From positions 428,752-492,751 of the forward strand of contig NZ_SODU01000004.1 in NCBI RefSeq assembly GCF_004366075.1: 64,000 nt of DNA. The letters run 5' to 3'. Shown here piece by piece: positions 33,190-41,447 of the stretch (the stretch's first letter is position 1; each line of letters begins with the position of its first letter). This DNA comes from Kribbella pratensis. GTDB taxonomy: Bacteria; Actinomycetota; Actinomycetes; Propionibacteriales; Kribbellaceae. The notes below the pieces were generated by a model. It searched no databases and was not told the origin of the DNA. It saw only the letters and a program-made list of their open reading frames with translations. Both the position numbers and the translations under genes were made by a program.

Positions 33190-34077
33190 TCAGCGGGTTG
33201 GCCAGATCTGGTCGTCAGTCGAGGAGGGTTTGACGATGGTGGTCATTCGGTCGACCGGGATGGCGAAGCCGATGCCTATGTTGCCGGAGCGGGTGGTGCC
33301 CAGGGTGGCTATGGCAGTGTTGACGCCGACTACCTGGCCGGCGGCGTTGACGAGTGGGCCGCCGGAGTTGCCGGGGTTGATGGCGGCGTCGGTCTGAATG
33401 GCGGACTGGCGGGTGCTGTTGTCGCCGAAGCGGGCCTGGCGGTTGACGGCGCTGACGATGCCGGCGGTCACCGTTCCTTCCAGGCCGAGTGGGGATCCGA
33501 CGGCCAGCACCGGGTCGCCGACCCGGAGTTGCGCGGACCGGCCGAGCGTGAGCGCGCGCAGTCCCGCGGCGTCGGTGGTCGATACCTGGAGTACGGCGAG
33601 GTCGTTGTCCTCGTCGGCACCGACGACGCGGGCGTCGACCGTACGGCCGTTCGACAGGACCAAGGAGACATCACTCGCTCCTTCCACGACATGAGCGTTG
33701 GTCACCACGTGGCCTTGCTGGTCGATCGCGAAGCCGGAGCCGGTGGCGCGGCCTGCGCGTACTGAGACGACTCCTGGCAGGACGCTCGCGGCGGCTGCGG
33801 TGATGGATCCCTGGGCGGCTGCTGCCGGTGGAGCTGCCTGCTGGAGGTCCACAACCGGGTCTCGGGCACCTGTGACGGCACCTGCTACTCCCCCGGCGGC
33901 GATGGAGAGTGCGAGCGTGCCGACGACGAACGCGGCACGTCGGCGAACCGGAGTGCGTGTGACCGTCACCCCGGCCTGAGGTGGCGGGGTGAAGCTGGTA
34001 GGTGGGCCGGGGGTGGTGGGTGGTGGGCCGGGGATGTAGTCGGGGCCGCGGAAGGGGTGGCCGAGGTGGGGAGGCAT
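33190..34077 (-). CDS. Membrane-anchored trypsin-like (S1C, HtrA-type) serine protease without PDZ
   Basis: The 295-aa protein has a proline-rich cytosolic N-terminus, one membrane helix at about residues 48-68 (AAFVVGTLALSIAAGGVAGAV) and an extracytoplasmic protease domain. The catalytic triad is His129 (TNAHVVEG), Asp159 (DEDNDLAVLQ) and Ser238 (NPGNSGGPLV). No PDZ domain follows, so it is shorter than classical DegP. Its start is 12 bp after the VWA gene, making it the last gene of the MoxR/DUF58/VWA operon. A role in envelope stress proteolysis is likely. Confidence 0.88.
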   Translation of the reverse strand: MPPHLGHPFRGPDYIPGPPPTTPGPPTSFTPPPQAGVTVTRTPVRRRAAFVVGTLALSIAAGGVAGAVTGARDPVVDLQQAAPPAAAAQGSITAAAASVLPGVVSVRAGRATGSGFAIDQQGHVVTNAHVVEGASDVSLVLSNGRTVDARVVGADEDNDLAVLQVSTTDAAGLRALTLGRSAQLRVGDPVLAVGSPLGLEGTVTAGIVSAVNRQARFGDNSTRQSAIQTDAAINPGNSGGPLVNAAGQVVGVNTAIATLGTTRSGNIGIGFAIPVDRMTTIVKPSSTDDQIWPTR

Positions 34078-34089
34078 GTCAGCTCCTGA

Positions 34090-35028
34090 TCACGGGAGGC
34101 GGGAGAACCAGAGCAGCGAGGCCAAAGCGGCCAGGAGCGCCGCGGCGAGGGCGACGCCCGCGACCAGGTTGGTGATCTCGCGGGGTTCGGTGGTCCAGCC
34201 GATGGAGGACTGCAGGTCGGAGTACACGTCGCGCAACTGCTCGTCGTTCTCGGCCTCGTAGAACGACCCGCTGGTCGCGTCCGCGAGACCCTTCAACGCC
34301 TCGGTGTCAGCAGGAACCGCGACGTCACGCCCTTCCAGGTTCACAGTCCCCTCAGGCGTCCCGTACGCGATCGTCGACACCGGTACGCCGGCCTGCGCGG
34401 CAGCCGCAGCCGCCTCGTCGACCGGGCTGCCCGCGGTGTTGCCGCCGTCGGACAGCAGCACGATCCGGCTCGGCGGCGGATCGTCGGGGTCGATCGACCG
34501 CACCGCCTGCAGGCTGGTGAGTACGGCGTCCCCGATCGCGGTCGAGTCGCGCAACTGCAGACTGGTGATCGCGTCCACCGTCGCCTGATGATTCGTACTG
34601 GGCGCCGACACCACGGTCGCCGTCCGCGCGAACGACACCAGCCCGACGTTGAACTTCTCCGGCAGCTCCCGCACGAACTCGACCGCTGCCTGCTTGGCGG
34701 TCTCGAACCGGTTCGGTGCGACATCGGTCGCCGCCATCGAGTTCGAGATGTCCATCGCCACCAGCACGGTGGCGCGCTCGCGCGGGACCCGGATGTCTGC
34801 GACCGGCCGAGCGATCGCGATCGTCAGCACAGTCAGCGCAGCGAGAAAGGCCGCGGCCGGCGCGTGCCGGCGCCAGCCGGGCCGTACCGGGGCGACCTTC
34901 TCCAGCATCGGAAGGGTCGCGAAGCGGACGGCGTACTTCGTCCTGCGTCGCTGGGCGATCAGGTACGCCGCCACGAGCGCGGCGACCAGCACCAGGAGCC
35001 ACAGCCACAGCGGTTGCTCGAATCTCAT
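34090..35028 (-). CDS. VWA-domain membrane protein (BatA-like)
   Basis: The 312-aa protein has two N-terminal membrane helices (WLWLLVLVAALVAAYLIAQ and AAAFLAALTVLTIAIARPV), a von Willebrand A domain with the metal-ion site AMDISNSM (DxSxS), and a C-terminal helix (AGVALAAALLAALASLLWF). Such proteins are partners of MoxR ATPases and DUF58 proteins. Its start overlaps the DUF58 stop by 4 bp. Function in actinomycetes is not defined; envelope assembly or stress response is usual. Confidence 0.87.
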   Translation of the reverse strand: MRFEQPLWLWLLVLVAALVAAYLIAQRRRTKYAVRFATLPMLEKVAPVRPGWRRHAPAAAFLAALTVLTIAIARPVADIRVPRERATVLVAMDISNSMAATDVAPNRFETAKQAAVEFVRELPEKFNVGLVSFARTATVVSAPSTNHQATVDAITSLQLRDSTAIGDAVLTSLQAVRSIDPDDPPPSRIVLLSDGGNTAGSPVDEAAAAAAQAGVPVSTIAYGTPEGTVNLEGRDVAVPADTEALKGLADATSGSFYEAENDEQLRDVYSDLQSSIGWTTEPREITNLVAGVALAAALLAALASLLWFSRLP

Positions 35029-35954
35029 CTGGTCCTCACAGCATTCGGGTTGCGCCGTACGCCGGCCCGGCGCCGAGCGGTGGTGAAGGCGGCGACGTCG
35101 CGGACCCAGTCGGTGTCGGTGCGCAGTACGAGATGTGCCGCACCGGCGGCGCGGATGGCCTGGGTGGTCTGTTCACGGTGCGCGGCCATCGCGTCGGCGT
35201 ACCGGCGACGGAGTTTGCGGCTCGCGGTCTGGATCTCCCGGCGGCGGCCGGTCTCCGGGTCCACCAGCGTGAGCAGCCCGACCTCGGGAAGCTCGAGCTC
35301 GCGCGGGTCGAGAACCTCGACGGCGATCACCTCATGGCGTGCGGCCAATCGGCGCATTGGATCTGCCCAGCCGTCCTCGTGGAAGTCCGAGACGATCACG
35401 CGCAAGCCGGGGCGTGTGTGTTCGCGGTCGAGTCGACTGATCGCGATGCCGAGATCAGTGCTCGGAATCGCGCCGGGTGTTGCTCGGGGCAACGACAGCA
35501 GAGTGCGGAGCGTACGGCGGAGCTGGACGGCGCCACGGGCCGCCGGAAGGCGGCGCAGGTCGTTGCCCAGGGCAATCCGCACGCCGAGCCGGTTGCCGGG
35601 GCGGTCGGACAGCAGACCGACCGCTCCGACGACAGCGATCGCCACGTCACGCTTCTCGCTCAGCGCAGTCCCGAAGTCCATGCTCGCCGACGCGTCCAGC
35701 AACGCCCACGTTTCCAGTTCCCGCTCCGCGAGGGGTGCTCGCACATGCGGTTCCAGGGAGCGAGCGGTCACGTTCCAGTCCATCCGCCGTACGTCGTCCT
35801 GGCCTGCCTGGTACGGACGCGCTTCGTTGGGTTCGCTGCCGGGACCGCTCCGCAGACCGGTGATCTCGCCGTGCAGGAAGCCTTCCAGCTTGCGCTTCAC
35901 CGTCAGCTCGAGTACGCGCAACGCCCGCTCCCGCCCGGCCAGCAGGTCAGTCAT
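35025..35954 (-). CDS. DUF58 domain protein
   Basis: This 309-aa cytosolic protein shows the DUF58 hallmark EARPYQAGQDDVRRMDWNVTAR and a VWA-like core (WALLDASASMDFG; RVIVSDFHEDGW). DUF58 proteins almost always pair with MoxR AAA+ ATPases and are thought to act as their substrate or adaptor. Four-base overlaps on both sides place it tightly between moxR and the VWA gene. Confidence 0.9.
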   Translation of the reverse strand: MTDLLAGRERALRVLELTVKRKLEGFLHGEITGLRSGPGSEPNEARPYQAGQDDVRRMDWNVTARSLEPHVRAPLAERELETWALLDASASMDFGTALSEKRDVAIAVVGAVGLLSDRPGNRLGVRIALGNDLRRLPAARGAVQLRRTLRTLLSLPRATPGAIPSTDLGIAISRLDREHTRPGLRVIVSDFHEDGWADPMRRLAARHEVIAVEVLDPRELELPEVGLLTLVDPETGRRREIQTASRKLRRRYADAMAAHREQTTQAIRAAGAAHLVLRTDTDWVRDVAAFTTARRRAGVRRNPNAVRTR

Positions 35955-36937
35955 GCCGCGGACCCTTGAGCATCGTCGGCCGGCACCACGTGCGGCTGTT
36001 CGATGGTGTGCAGGATCCGTGCGACGACCGACCGCGGATCGACCCCGTCCGCCAGCGCGTCGAACGTGAGCACCAACCGGTGCGACATCACGTCGAGCGC
36101 AACGTCGTACACGTCGGCCGGCAACACATAATCCCGACCCCGCAGCAACGCCAACGCCCGGCCGGCCGCGACCAGTCCCAGCGTGGCACGAGGGCTCGCG
36201 CCGAACTCCAGTACGCCGGCCAGGTCCTGGATCCCGTACTGCGACGGCACCCGGGTCGCGTGTACCAGGCGTACGACGTACTCCGCGACCGCATTGTGGA
36301 CGAACACGTCGTCCGTTGCCTCCTGCAACTGTGCGACCTGCTCCGGAGTGAGTACGGCGTTCGCGTGCGGCCGATGTGTGCTCATCCGCTGGAGAATCGT
36401 CAGCTCCTCCAACGGCGTCGGGTAGTCGACCGTGATCTTCAGCAGGAACCGGTCCCGCTGCGCCTCGGGCAACGCGTACACACCGTCGGACTCGATCGGG
36501 TTCTGGGTCGCGAGCACCAGAAAGGGTTCCGGCAGCGGGTACGACGTACCGCCGATGCTGACCTGGTGTTCGGCCATCGCCTCGAGCAACGCGGACTGCA
36601 CCTTGGCCGGTGCACGGTTGATCTCGTCCGCGAGCACCAGATTGGCGAACACCGGACCGAGCTCGGTGTCGAATCCTTCCGTGGACGGCCGCCAGATCCG
36701 CGTGCCCATGATGTCGCCGGGCACCAGGTCCGGGGTGAACTGCAGCCGCGAGAACTGCCCGCCGATCACCTCCGCCAGCGTGCGGACCGCGAGCGTCTTG
36801 GCGACTCCCGGTACGCCTTCCAGCAGGCAGTGGCCGCGGGCCAGCAACCCGACGAGCATCCGCTCGACCAAGTGGTCCTGCCCGACGACGACCCGCTTCA
36901 CCTCGAACAAGGCATGTTCGAGAGTCGCGGCATTCAT
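35951..36937 (-). CDS. MoxR family AAA+ ATPase
   Basis: The 328-aa AAA+ ATPase has Walker A EGVPGVAKT, Walker B LVLADEINR, sensor-1 LATQNPIE and a C-terminal lid. MoxR ATPases act as chaperones that work with the DUF58 and VWA proteins encoded next. ATG 36937 was selected because it overlaps the small upstream gene's stop (ATGA) and begins the homologous region; the longer open frame reads through the small gene in another phase. Confidence 0.92.
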   Translation of the reverse strand: MNAATLEHALFEVKRVVVGQDHLVERMLVGLLARGHCLLEGVPGVAKTLAVRTLAEVIGGQFSRLQFTPDLVPGDIMGTRIWRPSTEGFDTELGPVFANLVLADEINRAPAKVQSALLEAMAEHQVSIGGTSYPLPEPFLVLATQNPIESDGVYALPEAQRDRFLLKITVDYPTPLEELTILQRMSTHRPHANAVLTPEQVAQLQEATDDVFVHNAVAEYVVRLVHATRVPSQYGIQDLAGVLEFGASPRATLGLVAAGRALALLRGRDYVLPADVYDVALDVMSHRLVLTFDALADGVDPRSVVARILHTIEQPHVVPADDAQGSAA

Positions 36938-37191
36938 GCGTTTCCAGCCGGGTTCTGCTCGGATGGCTGCTCGGATGGCTGCTCGGATGGCTGTGCGGTG
37001 CCCCCGCCGTTCTTCTCCGGGCAGTCGCGCGAAGGCGACGGCGACGGCGTGGTCGCGCCGTCTTCGACTGTCACGTAACCCTGCTCCGGGACGGCGGGGT
37101 CGTTTCCGGCGGCGTACGCGATCCCGCCGGCGCCGAGCGCCGCGACCGCCACCGCGCTGCCGAGGACCAGTCGTTTCATGGGGAGTTTCAT
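36934..37191 (-). CDS. Small secreted protein leading the MoxR operon
   Basis: The 85-aa protein has a signal peptide (KRLVLGSAVAVAALGAGGIAYA) and a short polar mature part with one Cys, ending in PSEQPSEQPSEQ. AAGGAG with good spacing precedes ATG 37191. The family is not recognised. Its stop overlaps the moxR start, so it is the first gene of the operon and may be a signal or stress sensor for the adjacent two-component system. Confidence 0.7.
   Translation of the reverse strand: MKLPMKRLVLGSAVAVAALGAGGIAYAAGNDPAVPEQGYVTVEDGATTPSPSPSRDCPEKNGGGTAQPSEQPSEQPSEQNPAGNA
36958..36993. repeat. Triplicated 12-bp repeat
   Basis: TCGGATGGCTGC is repeated head to tail, two exact copies and one nearly complete, and encodes the PSEQ tandem of the small secreted protein. 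Three-base multiples keep the frame, so copy number could vary between strains. Confidence 0.8.
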
Positions 37192-37237
37192 CAGGATCTC
37201 CTTCGACTCGATTGGCCACAGCTCATCAAGAAGCCAC

Positions 37238-37275
37238 GAAAACGACCGGAAAGCCGACCGAAAGCCCGGCGAAAG
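37238..37275 (+). promoter_or_regulatory. Four-unit GAAAR array with exact 11-bp period
   Basis: GAAAA at 37238 and GAAAG at 37249, 37260 and 37271 recur every 11 bp, with flanking CCG and CC partly conserved. The array lies in the 125-bp gap between the divergent MoxR operon and the response regulator gene, 42-79 bp before the latter's GTG. Such helically phased direct repeats are the usual OmpR-family binding pattern, so autoregulation is likely. Confidence 0.6.
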
Positions 37276-37316
37276 CGCACACCGTCCGCGCGAGGGTCCC
37301 CGGCTACCTTGGTTGC

Positions 37317-38009
37317 GTGCGACTACTAGTGGTGGAGGACGAGGAAGGCCTGGTCAGCGCGCTGCGTTCGGGACTCGGCCGGGCCGGGTACGCCGTCGAC
37401 GCGGCCACCACCGGCGCCGAGGCGATCGAGAAGCTCGCGACCACGCCGTACGACCTGGCGATCCTGGACATCACGCTGCCCGACACCAGCGGTCTGGACC
37501 TGTGCCGCGCGGTCCGCCGCGGCGAGATCGAGGTGGCCTCCGGACGGGAGCTGCGGGTGCTGATGCTGACCGCGCGCGCCTCGCTGGCGGACCGGGTCCG
37601 CGGGCTCGACGAAGGCGCCGACGACTACCTGACCAAGCCGTTCGCCCTCGTCGAGCTGCTCGCCCGGATCCGCGCCCTCCTCCGCCGCGACGTCACCAAC
37701 GGCACGACCCAGCTGCACGTCGGCGATCTCGTCCTGGACTCGTCCCGCCACCTCGCGACCCGGGCCGGACGGGAGCTTCCGCTGACGCTGAAGGAGTTCG
37801 GCATCCTGCGGTACCTGATGTCGCGCCCCGGGCACGTCATCTCGGCCGAGGAACTGCTCGAGCACGTGTGGGACGAGAACGCGGACCCGTTCACCCAGAC
37901 CGTCCGCGTGACCGTCGGCACCCTGCGCCGCAAGCTCGCGCGCGAGGGCGAGGAACCGATTCTCGAAACCGTGATCGGCCGCGGCTACCGCCTCAGGGGT
38001 GACACATGA
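37317..38009 (+). CDS. OmpR-family two-component response regulator
   Basis: The 230-aa protein has a receiver domain with VVEDEEG at the N-terminus, phospho-acceptor Asp51 (LAILDITLPD), Thr in MLTARA and Lys in YLTKPF. A C-terminal winged helix (LTLKEFGILRYLMSRPGHVIS, TVRVTVGTLRRKL, VIGRGYRL) follows. GTG 37317 begins exactly at the conserved first beta-strand; no ribosome-binding site is visible, so the mRNA may be leaderless. The stop overlaps the kinase start (ATGA). Confidence 0.92.
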   Translation: MRLLVVEDEEGLVSALRSGLGRAGYAVDAATTGAEAIEKLATTPYDLAILDITLPDTSGLDLCRAVRRGEIEVASGRELRVLMLTARASLADRVRGLDEGADDYLTKPFALVELLARIRALLRRDVTNGTTQLHVGDLVLDSSRHLATRAGRELPLTLKEFGILRYLMSRPGHVISAEELLEHVWDENADPFTQTVRVTVGTLRRKLAREGEEPILETVIGRGYRLRGDT

Positions 38010-39259
38010 AGCTTCCGCTCTGGGCGCAGACGATCCGCTTCCGCCTGACGCTCACCTATTCCGCCGTACTGATCGCGTTGTCCGCGCTCCTGCTCGGCGG
38101 CGTGTACGTCGCCCTCTCGCAGATCCTCGAGCCGAAGCCGCTGAACTCGATCGAGGTCAAGAAGTACTACAAGGACGCGCAGGGCGAGTTCCACCTCAAG
38201 CCTGGTCAGGTGATCCAGGCCGCCGAGCTCTCGAGTGTGCAGGCCGCGGTGAACTACCAGACGCTCCAAACGTTGCGGAACTACTCCGCGGCCGGCATGG
38301 GCGCGCTGTTCCTGGTCAGTCTCGGCACCGGCTGGTGGCTGTCGGGTCGCGCGCTGCGTCCGGTACGGCGGATCACGGCGACCGCGCAGGAGATCTCCGC
38401 GACCGATCTGTCCCGCCGGATCGCCCTCGAAGGACCGCGCGACGAGCTGCGCAACCTGGCCGACACCGTCGACGGCATGCTCGGCCGGCTCGAGACGGCG
38501 TTCCTGACCCAGCGCCAGCTCGTCGACGACGCCTCCCACGAGCTCCGGAACCCGCTCGCCGTGATCCAGGCGAACGTCGACGCCGTCCTCGCGCACGACG
38601 ACACCCCACCGGACGACCGCGCCCAGGCGACCGCGATCGTCGGCCGCGCGATCCAGCGGATGACCCGGCTCGTCGAGGATCTTCTCGCCTCCGCCCGCCG
38701 GTCGTCACCGGCCTTCGTCGACGCCGACGTGGACCTCGCCACGATCGCGGGCGAGGCGGCCGAGGAGTACGAACTACTGGCGGCCGATCGCGAGTTGCAC
38801 GTCGTACGACGCCTCTCGCCGGGCCCCATCGCCGCCGGAGACGCGTCCGCGCTGCGGCGCGCGGTCGACAACCTGCTCTCCAACGCGGTCCGCCTCGCCC
38901 GCGGCGGCAGCGAAGTCGTCCTCGCGGTCGGCAGCCGCAACGGCTGGGCCTGGATCGCGGTCCGCGACGAGGGGCCCGGCATCGCGCCCGACGACGCCGA
39001 CCGCGTCTTCGACCGCTTCTACCGCGCCGGCCAGCAACAACCGCCGGCCACCGTCGCATCCACAGGCCAGCGCCGAGCCGGCCTGGGTCTCGCCATCGTC
39101 CGCCAGATCGCCGAATCCCACGGCGGCACCGTCACCCTCCACTCCGAACTGGGCATCGGCACCACCTTCGTCATCTGGCTGCCCGAACGCTCCCTCACCA
39201 GCACGACCCGCCGCTCCCCCACCCCACCCGACGAAGACCCCCTGGGCCCCCGCCGCTAA
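38006..39259 (+). CDS. Sensor histidine kinase
   Basis: The 417-aa membrane kinase has transmembrane helices at about residues 15-38 and 95-115 enclosing a short ~55-residue external sensor loop. Next come a HAMP domain (ALRPVRRITATAQEIS), a HisKA domain with His178 in DDASHELRNPL, and a HATPase domain (DNLLSNAVRLA, DEGPGIAPDDADRVFDRFYRA, GLGLAIVRQIAESHGG). It should phosphorylate Asp51 of the coupled regulator. The small extracellular domain suggests an envelope or local-protein signal. Confidence 0.92.
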   Translation: MKLPLWAQTIRFRLTLTYSAVLIALSALLLGGVYVALSQILEPKPLNSIEVKKYYKDAQGEFHLKPGQVIQAAELSSVQAAVNYQTLQTLRNYSAAGMGALFLVSLGTGWWLSGRALRPVRRITATAQEISATDLSRRIALEGPRDELRNLADTVDGMLGRLETAFLTQRQLVDDASHELRNPLAVIQANVDAVLAHDDTPPDDRAQATAIVGRAIQRMTRLVEDLLASARRSSPAFVDADVDLATIAGEAAEEYELLAADRELHVVRRLSPGPIAAGDASALRRAVDNLLSNAVRLARGGSEVVLAVGSRNGWAWIAVRDEGPGIAPDDADRVFDRFYRAGQQQPPATVASTGQRRAGLGLAIVRQIAESHGGTVTLHSELGIGTTFVIWLPERSLTSTTRRSPTPPDEDPLGPRR

Positions 39260-39283
39260 GCCTGCCCGCACTGCCGAGAACGG

Positions 39284-39409
39284 TCAGTAGCCGCCGCCAC
39301 CACCTCCGCTGCCGCCGCCGTACAGGATCGCCAGTACGACAAGCGCGATCACGACCAGCGTGAGCACCACGATCCACGCGACTCTCTTCCGCGCCTGAGC
39401 CGTCACCAT
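39284..39409 (-). CDS. 41-aa single-helix membrane peptide with glycine tail
   Basis: The frame encodes MVTAQARKR, one strong membrane helix (VAWIVVLTLVVIALVVLAIL) and a tail of tyrosine and many glycines. GGAGG seven bases before ATG 39409 makes this start far better than the longer frame upstream. It is convergent with the kinase gene. Such actinobacterial micro-proteins are common but uncharacterised. Confidence 0.55.
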   Translation of the reverse strand: MVTAQARKRVAWIVVLTLVVIALVVLAILYGGGSGGGGGGY

Positions 39410-39503
39410 GTGACACCTCCCACAGAGCAGTACCACCCGGTGCCCCCACCGCCCGTCCTCCAACCCCTCGACGCATGCGACAAGCCCCACTGGGCACCAG
39501 AAC

Positions 39504-40475
39504 GTGGTGGCAGACCGTAAAGGGCTGGAGCCTCCTCCAGGGTGGGTGTCGCCGATGCTGGCGACGTTGACCGGGGAACGGTTCTCGGATCCGGGGTGGA
39601 TCTACGAGCGGAAACTCGACGGCGTGCGGTGCCTTGTCCATCGGACCGGCGACCGGGTGTCGCTGTACTCGCGGAACCGCCACGAGCTGAACAACAGCTA
39701 TCCGGAACTGGTCGACGCCCTCACCGCACAGCAGGGCGACTTCGTCCTGGACGGCGAGATCGTCGCGTTCGCGGGCCACGCCACGAGTTTCGCCCGGTTG
39801 CAGCAACGGATGCAGGTGAACGATCCCGAGGCCGCGCGCCGCAGCAACGTCGCCGTCTACCTGTACCTGTTCGACGTCCTGCGACAGGACGGCCAGGACC
39901 TGACCGGCGTCGAACTCCGCGAGCGCAAGGCCATACTCCGCAAGCTCCTCACGTACGCCGATCCGCTCCGCTACACCGCGCACCGCAATCGCGACGGCGT
40001 CGCCTACTGGGAACACGCGTGCCGCCAGGGCTGGGAAGGCGTGATCGCCAAGCGGGCGGACTCGCCGTACGCCAACGGCCGGTCGAAGGACTGGCTGAAG
40101 TTCAAGTGCGTCACCGCGCAGGAGTTCGTGATCGGCGGCTTCACCGACCCGCAGGGCAGCCGATCCGGCTTCGGCGCCCTGCTCGTCGGGTACTACGAGA
40201 GCGGCGAACTCCGGTACGCCGGGAAGGTCGGCACCGGCTACGACCAGCACACCCTCGACGAGCTCGGCCGCGAACTCGCCGCCCTGGAACAGGACGAACC
40301 GGCGTTTGCCAAGGGCAACCTCCCACGGTCCCGGGTGCACTGGGTGAAGCCCCGTCTGGTCGGCCAGATCGCGTTCTCCGAATGGACCCGCGACGGCCGG
40401 CTCCGGCACCCGAGGTTCCAGGGACTCCGCGACGACAAGTCCGCACACGAGGTGATCCGGGAGCGTGCCCGATGA
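39504..40475 (+). CDS. ATP-dependent DNA ligase (LigD ligase-domain type)
   Basis: The 323-aa ligase has nucleotidyltransferase motif I YERKLDGVRC (Lys37 forms the AMP adduct), motif III LYLFDVLRQ, motif IV EGVIAKR and motif V DWLKFKC. An OB-fold (SGFGALLVGYYESGELRYAGKVGTG) completes it. It is the equivalent of the ligase part of LigD in non-homologous end joining and is encoded apart from the polymerase. GTG 39504 and GTG 39507 are alternatives and no good ribosome-binding site is visible. Its stop overlaps the polymerase start. Confidence 0.88.
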   Translation: MVADRKGLEPPPGWVSPMLATLTGERFSDPGWIYERKLDGVRCLVHRTGDRVSLYSRNRHELNNSYPELVDALTAQQGDFVLDGEIVAFAGHATSFARLQQRMQVNDPEAARRSNVAVYLYLFDVLRQDGQDLTGVELRERKAILRKLLTYADPLRYTAHRNRDGVAYWEHACRQGWEGVIAKRADSPYANGRSKDWLKFKCVTAQEFVIGGFTDPQGSRSGFGALLVGYYESGELRYAGKVGTGYDQHTLDELGRELAALEQDEPAFAKGNLPRSRVHWVKPRLVGQIAFSEWTRDGRLRHPRFQGLRDDKSAHEVIRERAR

Positions 40476-41362
40476 AGGTCGGCCGGCGAACAATCAACCT
40501 GAGCAACACCGCCAAGGTCCTCTTCCCTGACGACGGTCTGACCAAGGGCGACCTCGTCGAGTACTACGAGACCGTCGGGCCGCACATGACGCCGTACCTG
40601 CGAGGCCGGCCCCTGTCGCTCGAGCGATATCCCGACGGTATCGACGCCCAGCAGATCTTCCACCAGAACGCACCGCAGTACTTCCCGGACTGGATCGAGA
40701 CCGCGCCGATGGACCGGGTCGACGGCAGCGGCCAGGTCTCGCACGCGATCGCACGGGACACCGCAACCCTCGTGTACCTGGCCAACCAGGCCTGCATCAC
40801 GCCGCACTCCTGGCTGTCCCGCGCGGATCGCCCCGACAATCCCGACCAACTGATCTTCGACCTCGACCCGCCCGACGGGTTCGAGGCGGCCCGCCGCGGA
40901 GCGCTCGACCTGCGAGCACTGCTCGACGACCTCGGCCTGCCCACGGTCGTCAAGACCACCGGAGGCAAGGGACTGCACGTCCACGTCCCACTCGACCGTA
41001 CGGCGGACTTCGACACGGTCCGGGCGTTCGCGCGCGATGTCGCCGGCGTGCTCGTCGCACGCGATCCGAAGCACTACACGATCGAACAGCGCAAGGCAGC
41101 GCGCAAGGGCCGCCTGTACCTGGACATCATGCGCAACGCCTACGGTCAGACCGCAGTACCGCCGTACGCGGTCCGCGCCCGGCCAGGCGCCCCGGTCGCC
41201 ACACCACTCGACTGGAGCGAACTGGACGACCCGAAGTTCCGCACCGACCACCACACCCTGCGCACCGTGCCGCACCGCCTGGACCACGACGGCGACCCCT
41301 GGCCACGCCTCCGCGGCCGCTCCCTCACCAAACCACGAAAACGCCTGGAACAAGCCGCCTGA
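40472..41362 (+). CDS. ligD: LigD-type primase/polymerase
   Basis: The 296-aa archaeo-eukaryotic primase-type polymerase has catalytic Asp130/Asp132 in LIFDLDPPD, the TTGGKGLHVHVP segment and the basic RTVPHRL region near the end. It adds short nucleotide or ribonucleotide patches during double-strand break end joining. ATG 40472 overlaps the ligase stop (ATGA), so ligase and polymerase are made together. The 3'-phosphoesterase domain of three-domain LigD is absent from both genes, and no ku gene is in the window. Confidence 0.88.
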   Translation: MKVGRRTINLSNTAKVLFPDDGLTKGDLVEYYETVGPHMTPYLRGRPLSLERYPDGIDAQQIFHQNAPQYFPDWIETAPMDRVDGSGQVSHAIARDTATLVYLANQACITPHSWLSRADRPDNPDQLIFDLDPPDGFEAARRGALDLRALLDDLGLPTVVKTTGGKGLHVHVPLDRTADFDTVRAFARDVAGVLVARDPKHYTIEQRKAARKGRLYLDIMRNAYGQTAVPPYAVRARPGAPVATPLDWSELDDPKFRTDHHTLRTVPHRLDHDGDPWPRLRGRSLTKPRKRLEQAA

Positions 41363-41377
41363 CCCGCCCTCGGCCTC

Positions 41378-41406
41378 TTGACAGCGTGACGCAACTGGGC
41401 TTAATT
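41378..41406 (+). promoter_or_regulatory. Sigma70-type promoter of the ROK/isomaltose operon
   Basis: TTGACA at 41378-41383 and TTAATT at 41401-41406 are spaced by 17 bp. The -10 falls at the edge of a strong dyad (41400-41433), so a repressor there would block initiation. The A/T-rich stretch stands out sharply from the GC-rich surroundings. Confidence 0.6.
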
Positions 41407-41433
41407 TCTCACTAAATTTAGTGCTGAAGTAAG
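41400..41433. promoter_or_regulatory. ROK repressor operator (dyad)
   Basis: A perfect 14-bp palindrome CACTAAATTTAGTG lies at 41410-41423 inside a longer imperfect dyad whose outer arms are CTTA at 41400 and TAAG at 41433. It overlaps the predicted -10 and lies 25 bp before the ROK gene's GTG, the arrangement expected for autorepression of the operon. Confidence 0.75.
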
Positions 41434-41447
41434 TCGGAGGAGCGTCT

